Shown here: positions 18,201-25,986 of the stretch, one piece after another
Layout: each line of letters opens with the position of its first letter
How positions within the stretch are numbered: position 1 is the stretch's first letter
From: Chrysochromulina tobinii
Taxonomy: Eukaryota > Haptophyta > Prymnesiales > Chrysochromulinaceae
Assembly (NCBI GenBank): GCA_001275005.1
Contig: JWZX01003277.1
Coordinates: 1 to 36,868, forward strand
DNA: 36,868 nt
Direction of reading: 5' to 3'
The notes under the pieces: generated by a model
What the model was told of the DNA's origin: nothing
Seen by the model: only the letters and a program-made list of their open reading frames with translations
Databases searched by the model: none
Made by a program: the position numbers and the translations under genes

Positions 18201-21200
18201 GGCTGCCAGGCGCTCGTCGCCGACCCGATCTTCGACCAGGTCATCGTGCTCGCGATCATCGCCAGCTCAATCTGCCTCGCCCTCGACGTACCCCGCCTCG
18301 ATCCGGACTCGACGCTCGCGACGACACTTCATTACCTCGATTACTTTTGGACGGCCCTCTTCTTCTGCGAGATGATGTCCAAGGTGGTCAGCTTCGGCTT
18401 CGCGTGCGGCGAGGGCACCTACGTGACCAGTGCGTGGAACCTGCTCGACCTGGTGATCGTGACGGTCTCCTTCTTAGTGCTCCTATCCGAATTCTTCCCA
18501 ATGTTCGCGAAGCTGAAGATGCTCAGGATCCTGCGTGTGCTGCGCCCGCTGCGCCTTCTCGCCCGGAGCCCTGGGATGAAGCTCGTCATCGTCTCGCTCT
18601 TCCAGTCGATGCCCGCCGTCGGCAACGTCGTCGGGGTCGTGCTCGCCTTTCAGCTCGTCTTCGCGATCCTGGGCATGCAGATCTTCATGGGTGCTCTCGG
18701 CACGTGCTCCGATCCCTCGATCATGACCGCCGAGGAGTGCCACGAGCCGCCGGCCGACAACCTTCTTGAGCTCGAAGCGCCCGGTGGCCTCGACCTCGAG
18801 TCGATCGAGCGCCGCCTCGGAGAGAGCTCGTCGATGCCGAATATGGCAGGTATGGTGGCGACGGCTGCGGCCTCGGCGGGTGGCTTGCTGATGAACGGGT
18901 GGCCCCATGATGACACGCGATGGACGTCGCACCGGCGTCGCCTTAAGGGCGGTGGCGCCGCCGGCGGCGGCCACGTCTATGTGCACTGGGCCAACCCGGT
19001 GATCGGCTCCTTCGACTCCTTTGGCTCGGCGATGATGCTCCTGTTCGTCATGATGACGGGCGACGGTTGGGATGTGATCATGTTCGGGCTGATGGATGCG
19101 ACCGAGCCAGGGCGGGCTCCCATCCGTAACGACTCCGGAGCGGCCGCCATCTTCGCCGTTCTATGGATGTTCATCGGCAACTTTTTCGCCATCAACCTCT
19201 TCGTCGGCGTCGTTGTCGAGCAGTTCACGGCCATCAAGAACGAGGCGATTGCCGAATCGGGAGGCTCCGCGACGATGACGCCTGAGCAGGCCCAGTGGGT
19301 CGAGACGATGAAGATGAAGGCCATGGCACAGCCAGAGAAGGTGACGAAGCCGCCCGCGAACTGCTTTCGCGCAATCTTCTTCCACATCGTCACCAGCAAA
19401 GCCTTCGACACCTTCATCATTGGCGTCATCGTCGCCAATGTGTTTGTGATGGCGTGCGACTACTGGGGCATTGAGAACGACGAGGTCAACTTCACTCGGT
19501 ACAACAAGGCCATGATGTGCTTCTCGTACATCTACTATATCGAGTTCACCTTGAAGATCATTGGTCTCGGGCCGTACACCTACTTTGGCGACAATTGGTG
19601 TCGCTTCGACTTCACCCTCGTGTGCACCTCGCTGCTCGACCAGTTCGCGTCCGAGCTGCTCGAGCAGTTCCTGCCCATCCCGCCGATGGTGCTGCGGGTG
19701 CTGCGCGTGCTCCGCATCCTTCGCATCTTGCGGCTGCTCAAGGGCCCGGGCGCCCGGCGGATCCGCGATCTGATCATGACGCTCGTCATCTCGTTCCCGC
19801 CGCTCATGAACGTAGGCGGCGTCCTCACGCTCGTCGTCTTCATGTATGGGGTGCTCGGCGTCAACCTGTTCACGTTCGTGGTCGCGCAAGAGAACATGAC
19901 CGACAAGCGCAACTTCAAGACGCTCGGCAGCTCGATGCTGCTCCTAGTGCAGTGTCTCACCGGCGACAACTGGAGTGGCATGATGGTCGACGCGCTTGTG
20001 ACCGAGGACTCTGGGAAATGCTCCGCCGCGGAGGGCAACTGCGGCGGTCCTATTGCGATTCCGTACTTTGTCTCGTTCATGGTGCTTGGGAGCATGGTCG
20101 TGCTCAACCTGGTCGTTGCTGTGATCCTCGAGAACTTTTCGACGCTCGGTCAAGTGCGCTCCGACCTCGTGTCCAAGGACGACATGGAGACGTTCAAAGA
20201 GGTTTGGGGCGAGTTCGATCCGGATGCGGACAATCGGATCCCGTCCACGAAGTTGCCCGATCTGATCCTCGCCTTGCCAACTCCATTAGGCATCAAAGGC
20301 ATCGTGAGCCACCGGCCCAAGCGGCAGTTGGCCACCAAGGTTGTCCTTGGCCTCGATGTACGCGCGCCGAACGGCGTCTTGACCAAGCTACAGCAAGATG
20401 AAAATGGAGAGGTGAGCTTTCAAGATGTCCTCGACGCACTCGTGCAGCGTAGCTTCAAGCATGAAGATCTTGCGGATGCTGCCGGCGCCCTTGACGCGGA
20501 TGGCGACGGCATTCCCGACGCTTTCGAGGGCGCCAGCGGTGGCGCCAACTCAGCGGCGCTACCCTTTGCGATGGAGATGATTCGGCAACACGTGGATAGG
20601 TGGAGGACGCGATTCTTTAAGATGCATGGGAGACGGGCCACGAAGCCCGGCAATGCAAAGGCTTACGTCGCGCAGGCGAAGGCCAGCATGGGAGTCAAGA
20701 TGGCCGGTGGTCTGCCTGTCGCTGCGCCCACAGGGGCCACCAATAGGGCTGGGAGCCAATCGATGCGCCCAGCTGACCCTGCTGAGCAGCCGAAGCTCGC
20801 TGGCTATTTCGCCACGCCGGCCACCGACCGCCCGAGGCCGACCGTCAAGCCAGCCGAGCCGGGCCGTCTCTCAAATGCGAGCCAGAAAGGTCAGCGCCAG
20901 ATGTCGCAGCGGAACGGCCAACCTTCGCAGCTCCAGGTGCCCGTGACGTCCGGACGGCCAGTGTCGGTCTCCTTGGACGCGGTGTTCGAAGAATTGACCG
21001 TGACGGTGCCTGGATCTCCCACGGACCTCTCGGCCCATTCGCAGTCTATCTCGAATCCCGCCAAGGCCCGGCCGCTCAGTCCCCAGGCTGTCACCTCATC
21101 AAGGGCCCGCACGGAGATCAAGGAGATGGCAGTAGGGGCGGATGCCCTCTTGAGGAGGGCGCAGCCAGCATGCAGTCAGAGAGGAGCCGCAAGGAGGGAG

Positions 21201-21515
21201 CTGCCGCGAGCGACGACGGATGTGTCCGCACTGACGGCTGCCAGGGACAAGCAAAACGCGTCCGGTCTGGGGCGGGCTCCGAGTGCCTTGGCATCCGAGC
21301 GCGCCAAGTCCATTACGCTGGGCCGGCAACCCGCCTACATCCCCCCGTACGAGCAGATGCAGCAACAAAGCAGGCCGCCGCCAAGGCTGCCGCCAAGGCC
21401 GCCGCCAAGGCCGCCGGCCGCGGCCGAGCCCAGTATGGAGCCCAGTATGCCCGTCCCCGCCAGGCTGCCAAGGCCGGTGACGAAAGAGGCTCCGGGACTG
21501 TCTCTGGATGCCTGA
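15237..21515 (+). CDS. Four-domain voltage-gated cation channel (Cav/Nav-like)
   Basis: 2092 residues in one exon. Four six-helix repeats are evident, each with an S4 of Arg at every third position: SVRALRPLRALKR (about 150), LRILRMLRILRILRL (about 664), LRILRVLRPLRLLAR (about 1095) and LRVLRVLRILRILRLLK (about 1488). Pore residues at the selectivity positions are D440 (TTFDTW), G772 (MTGGW), D1276 (TGDGW) and D1577 (TGDNW). The III-IV linker carries MTPEQAQWVETMKMK, like metazoan channels, but no IFM-type inactivation motif. Extracellular loop I is very long (about 205-425). The II-III linker holds an extra compact domain (about 855-955), then poly-Pro. After domain IV comes an EF-hand-like region (FKEVWGEFDPDADNRI, about 1653), a Ca-binding DADGDGIPDAFE, and a long disordered tail. 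It belongs to the plasma or flagellar membrane; acidic filter suggests Ca2+ or non-selective conduction (inference). Confidence 0.95.
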   Translation: MLTTKASGLDALDADPPSKKVVGPSGKEYFGSVLCCLRVYTQPRKLFIRIIEAKWFDPLILCTILCNCATMAWQSPLDPCCTNKAAFIGVMEWIYLYIFTFELVSKIFAYGFLFQEGTYLRDAWCQLDFIVVSLAWLPILFPETFGNTSAIRSVRALRPLRALKRVPGMPQMISAIMAAFPKLSNVVALCSFIFLVFGIVGMELFKGALHYRCASEGFVETPGHPVSDARRRLEALPMPWGLLVEDDTPVRNVSGSLFTASSDLFTASSDALVDVHAARGVSSFASTAVAAATSAAAAAAAAPLWDLHALFEEADAPGFAKKLAIHIHRRSLKGNGGGAGGSSEADDGDDSEAAVGTPEYQELYDTGQACNPTKNAEAQRRRMKGGGASGGDGSETNDDPTLCPADTTCSYFDENLNTGLLGFDDIGKCFLIILQGTTFDTWTDPMYALMASFNPFVFIYFLLIAMLCGIFVVQLFLAVIVDEFVKAQEQDAIDKALKAAKLAKFAAFAMGGGAPVPAPPGPTEEEALLKEGTEKSDLTVVGEEVAKERGCCDCAPAPGTVRDKFGQFMTGELVGNLSTGLVVYNLYLMCAPYYGMSEEYAMDLENKATMVSWAFIIEMFGKLLGIGCANYWADGWNQLDGTIVSLSIFEMVITLIAGPGANFSFLRILRMLRILRILRLMKSWKGLYKIIVTLGKTLPQLGNIGVLMGLVLLIFGLLGMTLFAGIYAPSTGYSNQVCPGGSCPDDLEERPRYHWDYFVPAMLTCFIMMTGGWVDIVQPAYAIVGGPAIIYCVIVVIVGCFVIVNLFVAVLLNAFASPDEEEGDAQAAPAETDPANGDEKNDDAAEKGATPAVGAVLLTLKTSLEAEGRAADYTDDTREELCARFGAAVGVPAQSVGLIVSDKMPSRPTVTLDFFIWGDDKMVSSLMSSTEWSTSITSADAPILSELLSLNVVSSATVTPPPPPPLPRPKWPRDYSMLVFGPRNCFRLGCQALVADPIFDQVIVLAIIASSICLALDVPRLDPDSTLATTLHYLDYFWTALFFCEMMSKVVSFGFACGEGTYVTSAWNLLDLVIVTVSFLVLLSEFFPMFAKLKMLRILRVLRPLRLLARSPGMKLVIVSLFQSMPAVGNVVGVVLAFQLVFAILGMQIFMGALGTCSDPSIMTAEECHEPPADNLLELEAPGGLDLESIERRLGESSSMPNMAGMVATAAASAGGLLMNGWPHDDTRWTSHRRRLKGGGAAGGGHVYVHWANPVIGSFDSFGSAMMLLFVMMTGDGWDVIMFGLMDATEPGRAPIRNDSGAAAIFAVLWMFIGNFFAINLFVGVVVEQFTAIKNEAIAESGGSATMTPEQAQWVETMKMKAMAQPEKVTKPPANCFRAIFFHIVTSKAFDTFIIGVIVANVFVMACDYWGIENDEVNFTRYNKAMMCFSYIYYIEFTLKIIGLGPYTYFGDNWCRFDFTLVCTSLLDQFASELLEQFLPIPPMVLRVLRVLRILRILRLLKGPGARRIRDLIMTLVISFPPLMNVGGVLTLVVFMYGVLGVNLFTFVVAQENMTDKRNFKTLGSSMLLLVQCLTGDNWSGMMVDALVTEDSGKCSAAEGNCGGPIAIPYFVSFMVLGSMVVLNLVVAVILENFSTLGQVRSDLVSKDDMETFKEVWGEFDPDADNRIPSTKLPDLILALPTPLGIKGIVSHRPKRQLATKVVLGLDVRAPNGVLTKLQQDENGEVSFQDVLDALVQRSFKHEDLADAAGALDADGDGIPDAFEGASGGANSAALPFAMEMIRQHVDRWRTRFFKMHGRRATKPGNAKAYVAQAKASMGVKMAGGLPVAAPTGATNRAGSQSMRPADPAEQPKLAGYFATPATDRPRPTVKPAEPGRLSNASQKGQRQMSQRNGQPSQLQVPVTSGRPVSVSLDAVFEELTVTVPGSPTDLSAHSQSISNPAKARPLSPQAVTSSRARTEIKEMAVGADALLRRAQPACSQRGAARRELPRATTDVSALTAARDKQNASGLGRAPSALASERAKSITLGRQPAYIPPYEQMQQQSRPPPRLPPRPPPRPPAAAEPSMEPSMPVPARLPRPVTKEAPGLSLDA

Positions 21516-22232
21516 AAGCTGGAATCAAGCGCGGGCGCTGGGCGGTAATGACACCAACGTACAATGACATAGAGTTTTAGCGGCCGGGCGTTGTGCATCT
21601 TGATTCTTGATTACGATCTGTCCGCATGGCACCCGCGCCGCATGTTTGGTACATGCCTACATGGTCGTGACATGATCGTGAAGTCTGTGTCCCACCGCTC
21701 TCGGGCAGTGGACAGTCACAGAGCGTTAACCGTGATTTTCGAAGAGTCTAGATGTGTAGTGTATCATGCGATGCAACCCGCGCATGTTTTGGAGAATTGC
21801 ACTATTGCAGTTTACAACGTGAAGCGTGGTCTGAGACCGCGAAACGTCCCGACAACGATCCCGTTTCGCCCGACAAATGTGCGTTTGCTAATGCGTTATG
21901 CTTAACCGGCTACGCATCGCTTTTTAAGATTTAACTGTCGTCGACTAAGTGGTTAATAAAGTGGTCCGCGGCCAACTGAGGTTGGGTTCGCTTTCGATTT
22001 CGCCAAACTCCAAACACCATGCCAAACACTAAACATGTTTTTGTCAAGAAAATCGGGTGTGTGCGCGAGTAGGTTCACTACAAGCTTGTAAGTTGAGTTC
22101 ATTAAGGTGCGGTCCGCCCTCTGAGTCGTGAGTGTGCTCTGAACCGCCCTCATCACCTCAACTTCGGAGATGTCATGCTGGTGTTTGGCGGAGCGAGATC
22201 CAGTTCCAGACCACCAGAATATCTCGCGCTTC
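21516..22232. other. Convergent intergenic region after the channel gene
   Basis: 717 bp between two convergent genes, noticeably more AT-rich than the coding parts. No coding frame with family-like content or RNA gene was found. An AATAAA occurs at 21955-21960 on the plus strand, 440 bp past the channel stop; whether it acts in polyadenylation is unknown. Confidence 0.5.
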
Positions 22233-22862
22233 TCACAGTTTGCGGGCCTTCTCAAGTCGAAGCTCCTTCAGATACTCGCGCTCGAGCGCTGCGGCCTCCG
22301 TCCTCGCCACCTTGGCCTCCTCGGCCCGGAACTCCGCCTGCTGCTCGCGAAGCTCCTTGAGCTTGAACGCCTCGTGCGCGTCCCATGCGGAGCCGGTGAG
22401 CTCTGCGACGCGACGCGCGTGCGCCTGCTTCGCCTTGGCAGCCTTGATCGACGCCTCCAGCTGCGCAAAGCGCTCGGTCTCCGCTGAGAGCATCTCAAAC
22501 ACCGCTCCGGACCGAATCGGCGGGTCGGACGCGATTGCAAGCGAGCCGCGAGCATTGCGCCAAGTTTCATCGCGTAGCAACTCTAGCTCCTCGACAGCAC
22601 GATCAGCTTGGGCCGAGGCCGCCTCGGATAGGTGCTTCTCCTCCATCGTCACTGCAGGCTCGTTGGCTCGTGGCGTGGCGGACTGATTGGCTACTGATGC
22701 GACGGTGATATCCCTGCTTTTCGCGTCATACAATTCCGGCTGCAGCAGTGCTGGCGCAAAGGCAGCGCGTGAACAGCTGAAGAACAGGCACACGAGAAGC
22801 AGGACGGCTCCACCCCTCATGGATAAAGAGCGTCGTCGCGAGCACTTCACTACACGAGTCAT
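22233..22862 (-). CDS. Predicted plastid-targeted coiled-coil protein
   Basis: 209 residues from the ATG at 22862; a second in-frame ATG at 22820 (MRGGAVLLLVCLFFSCSR) gives a tighter signal peptide and may be the true start. The hydrophobic core is followed by SRAA-FAPALLQ. Phe just after a predicted cleavage site is the hallmark (ASAFAP-type motif) of bipartite plastid import signals in algae with red complex plastids. The mature part is Glu/Ala/Lys/Arg-rich and nearly all helical, a long coiled coil ending REYLKELRLEKARKL. I recognise no enzyme domain. The frame stays open upstream to 23288, but that part is antisense of the neighbouring gene and Arg-rich shadow. The 103-bp gap to the upstream PLAT-like gene, same strand, leaves room for a small promoter. 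Confidence 0.7.
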   Translation of the reverse strand: MTRVVKCSRRRSLSMRGGAVLLLVCLFFSCSRAAFAPALLQPELYDAKSRDITVASVANQSATPRANEPAVTMEEKHLSEAASAQADRAVEELELLRDETWRNARGSLAIASDPPIRSGAVFEMLSAETERFAQLEASIKAAKAKQAHARRVAELTGSAWDAHEAFKLKELREQQAEFRAEEAKVARTEAAALEREYLKELRLEKARKL

Positions 22863-22965
22863 CCTGGCCACTGCACAAGGTTGTCTGTTGTTTAATAAGT
22901 GACTCGACTTGAAACACACGAGCCGTCGGCGTCTGGTCGCGCCTCGCTCGCTCGCTCGCGCGTCG

Positions 22966-24147
22966 TCACGAGAGGACACACGCACTCGAGGCGCTAGCGT
23001 TGCCCTTGCCATCGCGTCGGTTGGATCGGGAACGGGTGCTCGATCGTGAGGACGCCATAAGTTCCGACTTCTCTTCCTCGAGGCGCCGGATCCGCGCGTA
23101 CGCCTCCTGCAACTCTCGCTCGGTGTCCTTGCTGCTACCGCCGCTGCTCCTCCTGCTGCTGCTCGACGACCTCCTCTCGCCGGGTTCGTCAACATCGTCT
23201 TGAAACGACCTCCTCTCGCCGGGTTCGTCAACATCGTCTTGAAACGACACCCGAGGCACTGCGATGGCGCCGATGGCCACGCCAGCACCCGTGTCTGCGG
23301 TCGCGCCAGTGGTCGGGTTCGTTATTGGGCCTGGGGCCGAAGGCACTGCGGTCTTCAGTCTCGGCTTGGGCAAGGGCGGCTTGCCTGTGCTCGACGCCGT
23401 GCTGGGCACCGCACGTGGCAGGGTGCCCGTGGCAGCCTGCATGCAACGATGCAGAAAGGTGCCTGGTGTGCGCCGCATGCTCAGGTCGTGCAGGACCGCG
23501 TCCATCAAGGGAAGGATCTCCTCCTCGCAAACGGCGTTGTAGATGGCCAGCTGCAGCGCGTCGTGCTCGGAGCGCTGAACTGAGCGCTGCTTCGCCTCGT
23601 CGCCACCCGCCGCTGTGAGCGGCGGCGCTGGCGGCGAGGCCGGCCAGTGCCACTGGCCCGTCTCGGGTACAGGCGGCGGCGCCTCGGCGCAGTTGCCGTA
23701 GAGATCCTCGTGCCATGAGAGCCGCGGAACGAGCTCCAGCAAGGCCTTTGGGCCCTCGAGCGCTTGCTGCGGGCCCGGGAAGACTGACACCATGCCATCA
23801 CTGCCGTTGCGCACGGCCACCTGTGAGAGGCGCCACGGCCGGCAGTTGAAGCCAGAATCACCGTGAGCGTACGCAACGGTGATGCGATAGAGGGTGCCCA
23901 CCTCCTTCGCGGACACATAGATCTCGCACCGCTCACAGGCACTCGACGCAGCACTTGCGCTTGGGAAGAGCCGGCCAGCGGAAGGCTGGCACGCATGCAG
24001 TTGCTCGAGCCACACGCTGCCAAGCGCGCCATGCAGGCAGATGCTCACATCACCGTAGCTGCCCTTGTCGTCCTTGTCAACCTCGGTGTGGATCCACAGC
24101 CGGTATAGGGTGATGCCAACTCCGTTGACGGTGCCGGCCATGTGCAT
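22966..24147 (-). CDS. PLAT/LH2-like domain protein with C-terminal CaaX box
   Basis: 393 residues from the ATG at 24147 (MHMAGTVNGVG; an ATG two codons on is also possible). The first 125 or so residues fit a PLAT/LH2 beta-sandwich: YRLWIHTEVDKDDKGSYGDV, SICLHGALGSVWLEQL, then EVGTLYRITVAYAHGDSGFN and WRLSQVAVR, as in lipoxygenase and polycystin PLAT domains. A helical middle region (SEHDALQLAIYNAVCEEEIL) and a Pro/Ser/Arg-rich stretch follow, with an exact 13-residue repeat, SFQDDVDEPGERR twice. A short coiled coil (ERELQEAYARIRRLEEEKSE) leads to a basic tail ending CVLS, a canonical CaaX farnesylation signal. Together these suggest a lipid-anchored peripheral membrane protein; the PLAT call is by pattern and moderate. 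It diverges from SWEET. Confidence 0.65.
   Translation of the reverse strand: MHMAGTVNGVGITLYRLWIHTEVDKDDKGSYGDVSICLHGALGSVWLEQLHACQPSAGRLFPSASAASSACERCEIYVSAKEVGTLYRITVAYAHGDSGFNCRPWRLSQVAVRNGSDGMVSVFPGPQQALEGPKALLELVPRLSWHEDLYGNCAEAPPPVPETGQWHWPASPPAPPLTAAGGDEAKQRSVQRSEHDALQLAIYNAVCEEEILPLMDAVLHDLSMRRTPGTFLHRCMQAATGTLPRAVPSTASSTGKPPLPKPRLKTAVPSAPGPITNPTTGATADTGAGVAIGAIAVPRVSFQDDVDEPGERRSFQDDVDEPGERRSSSSSRRSSGGSSKDTERELQEAYARIRRLEEEKSELMASSRSSTRSRSNRRDGKGNASASSACVLS
23167..23244. repeat. Exact 39-bp tandem duplication in the PLAT-like gene
   Basis: Two identical 39-bp copies (23167-23205 and 23206-23244) encode SFQDDVDEPGERR twice on the minus strand. Perfect identity points to a recent event or an assembly artefact, and the frame is kept. 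Confidence 0.95.
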
Positions 24148-24265
24148 CGTACAGAGCTGACCTTTTCGCACGCAACTATGACCGTTCGGAGCGCGTTCGT
24201 GTGTGTCGATTCAGAGCTGACCTTTTCGTGAAAAACGAGCACATAGCTCAACAAGTATTGACGGT
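24148..24265. promoter_or_regulatory. Divergent promoter with 17-bp direct repeat, PLAT-like/SWEET
   Basis: The 118 bp between the divergent ATGs (24147 and 24266) contain CAGAGCTGACCTTTTCG twice, at 24152-24168 and 24212-24228, exactly 60 bp apart. The reverse complement shares AAAAGGTCAGCT with the region upstream of the C78 peptidase gene. This may be a bidirectional regulatory element (inferred). Confidence 0.5.
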
Positions 24266-24994
24266 ATGACAGCGACCATCGACGATGACTCAGTGTGGTT
24301 CTCTGTCGTGATGCCAACGGCCGGTAGTATCCTGGGCTTCTTCCTCGGGTTTGCGGCGGTCCCTACGATGATGAATGATCGTAAGGTGGGGAAGCTTTCA
24401 GTGGATCCCGTGCCATACCCGGTGGCCTTCACGACGTGTTCCGCTTGGTGCTTCTATGGCACGGTGATCGGTGATCCTTGGCCGTTTGTGGGAAACATCC
24501 TCCCAGTGCTTGGCAACGCATTCTGCGTCATCACTGCTCTTCGTCTCTGTGATGATCCTCGAACGGCCGCCATGACCGAGTGGATCACGATCGGTGGCAT
24601 TCTACTTCTGCTCGTCTTGCTGCTGGTCTGTGTCAGCGATTTCGTGATAAAGGACCACACACTTCGTGGGACCATCTTAGGGAACACCTGCATTTGTCTA
24701 TGCATCGTCCAATTCTCCTCTCCCTGTATCGAAGCCGTGAGGGCAGTGAGGACACGAGATGCGCGCAAGATCTCACTGCCTTTGGCCGTCACGGGCTCGC
24801 TGTGCAGCTTCTTCTGGTCGGTCTACGGCCTAACGGCGGGCCTGTCGGCCATATGGATTCCGAACGTCGCCGGCTTCGCACTCGCTGGCACAGTCTGCAT
24901 GGTCAAGCTCTGCGTCTGGAAGCTCAGCGGCGAACGACTGGTGAGAACGGAAGTAACGGAAGTCCTCGAGGTGACCATCCCCGTACCGCAATGA
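24266..24994 (+). CDS. SWEET/MtN3-family sugar transporter
   Basis: 242 residues, intronless, seven hydrophobic segments in the 3-1-3 pattern of eukaryotic SWEETs. The first MtN3/saliva repeat includes GSILGFFLGFAAVPTM and YPVAFTTCSAWCFYGTVIGD; the second has SSPCIEAVRAVRTRDARKIS, PLAVTGSLCSFFWSVYGL and IPNVAGFALAGTVCMVKL. These match the family's SPL..V..TKS, WF.YGL and IPN.LG blocks. SWEETs are facilitative sugar uniporters in plasma, vacuole or Golgi membranes; the sugar cannot be told from sequence. The C-terminal tail is short. The ATG at 24266 lies immediately upstream of a charged N-tail (MTATIDDDSVW) and fits the family length. Confidence 0.93.
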   Translation: MTATIDDDSVWFSVVMPTAGSILGFFLGFAAVPTMMNDRKVGKLSVDPVPYPVAFTTCSAWCFYGTVIGDPWPFVGNILPVLGNAFCVITALRLCDDPRTAAMTEWITIGGILLLLVLLLVCVSDFVIKDHTLRGTILGNTCICLCIVQFSSPCIEAVRAVRTRDARKISLPLAVTGSLCSFFWSVYGLTAGLSAIWIPNVAGFALAGTVCMVKLCVWKLSGERLVRTEVTEVLEVTIPVPQ

Positions 24995-25320
24995 GTCTGA
25001 TACATGTACTCGGTGGAGACGCTCACCAGATCACACCTTCTGGAACGGCCTTTGTGTGTCCTCACTTTTCGATTTTCATTCATTGCATTTCACGCCCTTC
25101 AGCCGTTCAGCGTGAACACACCAAAGGAGCACGAGGGACTACCTCGACGAACCCCAAACTATTGGAGGCCCACGCCCCTCCTCTACACCTAATCCTGCGT
25201 GCCCTACCATAGATTCCGAGTTCGGCCGAACCAGTCCAGTTCACAGCCAATGTTCACAGCCAACGGACCCCGGAAAGGCGAGCTCGAGGTCCGGGTCTGC
25301 CTCGCCCGCACCCTTCTGAG
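24995..25320. other. Intergenic region after SWEET
   Basis: 326 bp between two plus-strand genes, expected to hold the SWEET 3' UTR and the promoter of the small membrane protein. A short direct repeat, GTTCACAGCCAA, occurs twice at about 25238-25262. No gene seen. Confidence 0.45.
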
Positions 25321-25719
25321 ATGGAAAAGCTCCTGCCATCCACGACACCGAAACCTGATCCTCTGAAAGTTCTGCTCCAAGGCATGGCCGACTCCTTCGC
25401 ACGAGCTTACGGGATCCAAGCAGAAACTGCCCAAGGGCTAATGCTAGCAGTCTTTTTCGTTGTTGTGATTGCTGTTGTGTGGCCCATTGCATTGCGCATT
25501 GGAATGGACGGAGCGGCTCCGTTCAGCACTGACACGCCAATCGAGAATGCCACACCTGCTGTTTCGCCCCTCCATGAGCAGCTGGCAACACTGGCAAACG
25601 AAAATCGGACTTTGCGATCCGCGCTGGAGCGCATTGCCGTGAGGCTGGATACCAACGAACGTCACTGCGCTGAGCTCCAGGCAAAGCTGGAGAGCAGAAG
25701 CAGTAAGAAGGAAGACTAG
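25321..25719 (+). CDS. Small single-pass membrane coiled-coil protein
   Basis: 132 residues starting MEKLLPSTTPKPDPLKVLL with an ATG. One strong hydrophobic helix near residues 40-62 (GLMLAVFFVVVIAVVWPIAL) is followed by a Ser/Thr/Pro linker and a C-terminal coiled coil near 83-128 (LHEQLATLANENRTLRSALE onwards) that ends in a basic SSKKED tail. No family is recognised. A tail of this kind could be an organelle tether or a subunit of a membrane complex, but nothing here shows which. Codon use and composition resemble neighbouring genes, favouring a real gene. It converges with the RING gene. Confidence 0.6.
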   Translation: MEKLLPSTTPKPDPLKVLLQGMADSFARAYGIQAETAQGLMLAVFFVVVIAVVWPIALRIGMDGAAPFSTDTPIENATPAVSPLHEQLATLANENRTLRSALERIAVRLDTNERHCAELQAKLESRSSKKED

Positions 25720-25986
25720 GAGTCTCAATCCACCATGCACACTACACTCAGGTACCAACGGCTCTCGTAGTGTAGGTGTTGAAGAAGAGCCGCTGTGTGT
25801 CAAACGCGTCACAAATGCGCACGCTATCGACTTTGTCTTTGATCTAGGCATCGTCTGATATCGACGCCGATCAGACATCGGCTAATTTAGCACATTAGCA
25901 GTTTCCGGATACCTACCCTTATTTCTGAAACGGAATGGCGTGCCACAACGCTGAAATGCGGCCCGGGGCCCGGCCCTGGCTCTTGG

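Noticed and set aside
22863-23288. Upstream extension of the plastid-type coiled-coil frame.
   Set aside because: It overlaps the PLAT-like gene on the same strand in another frame, is Arg/Ala-rich, and lies before the ATG with the signal peptide.
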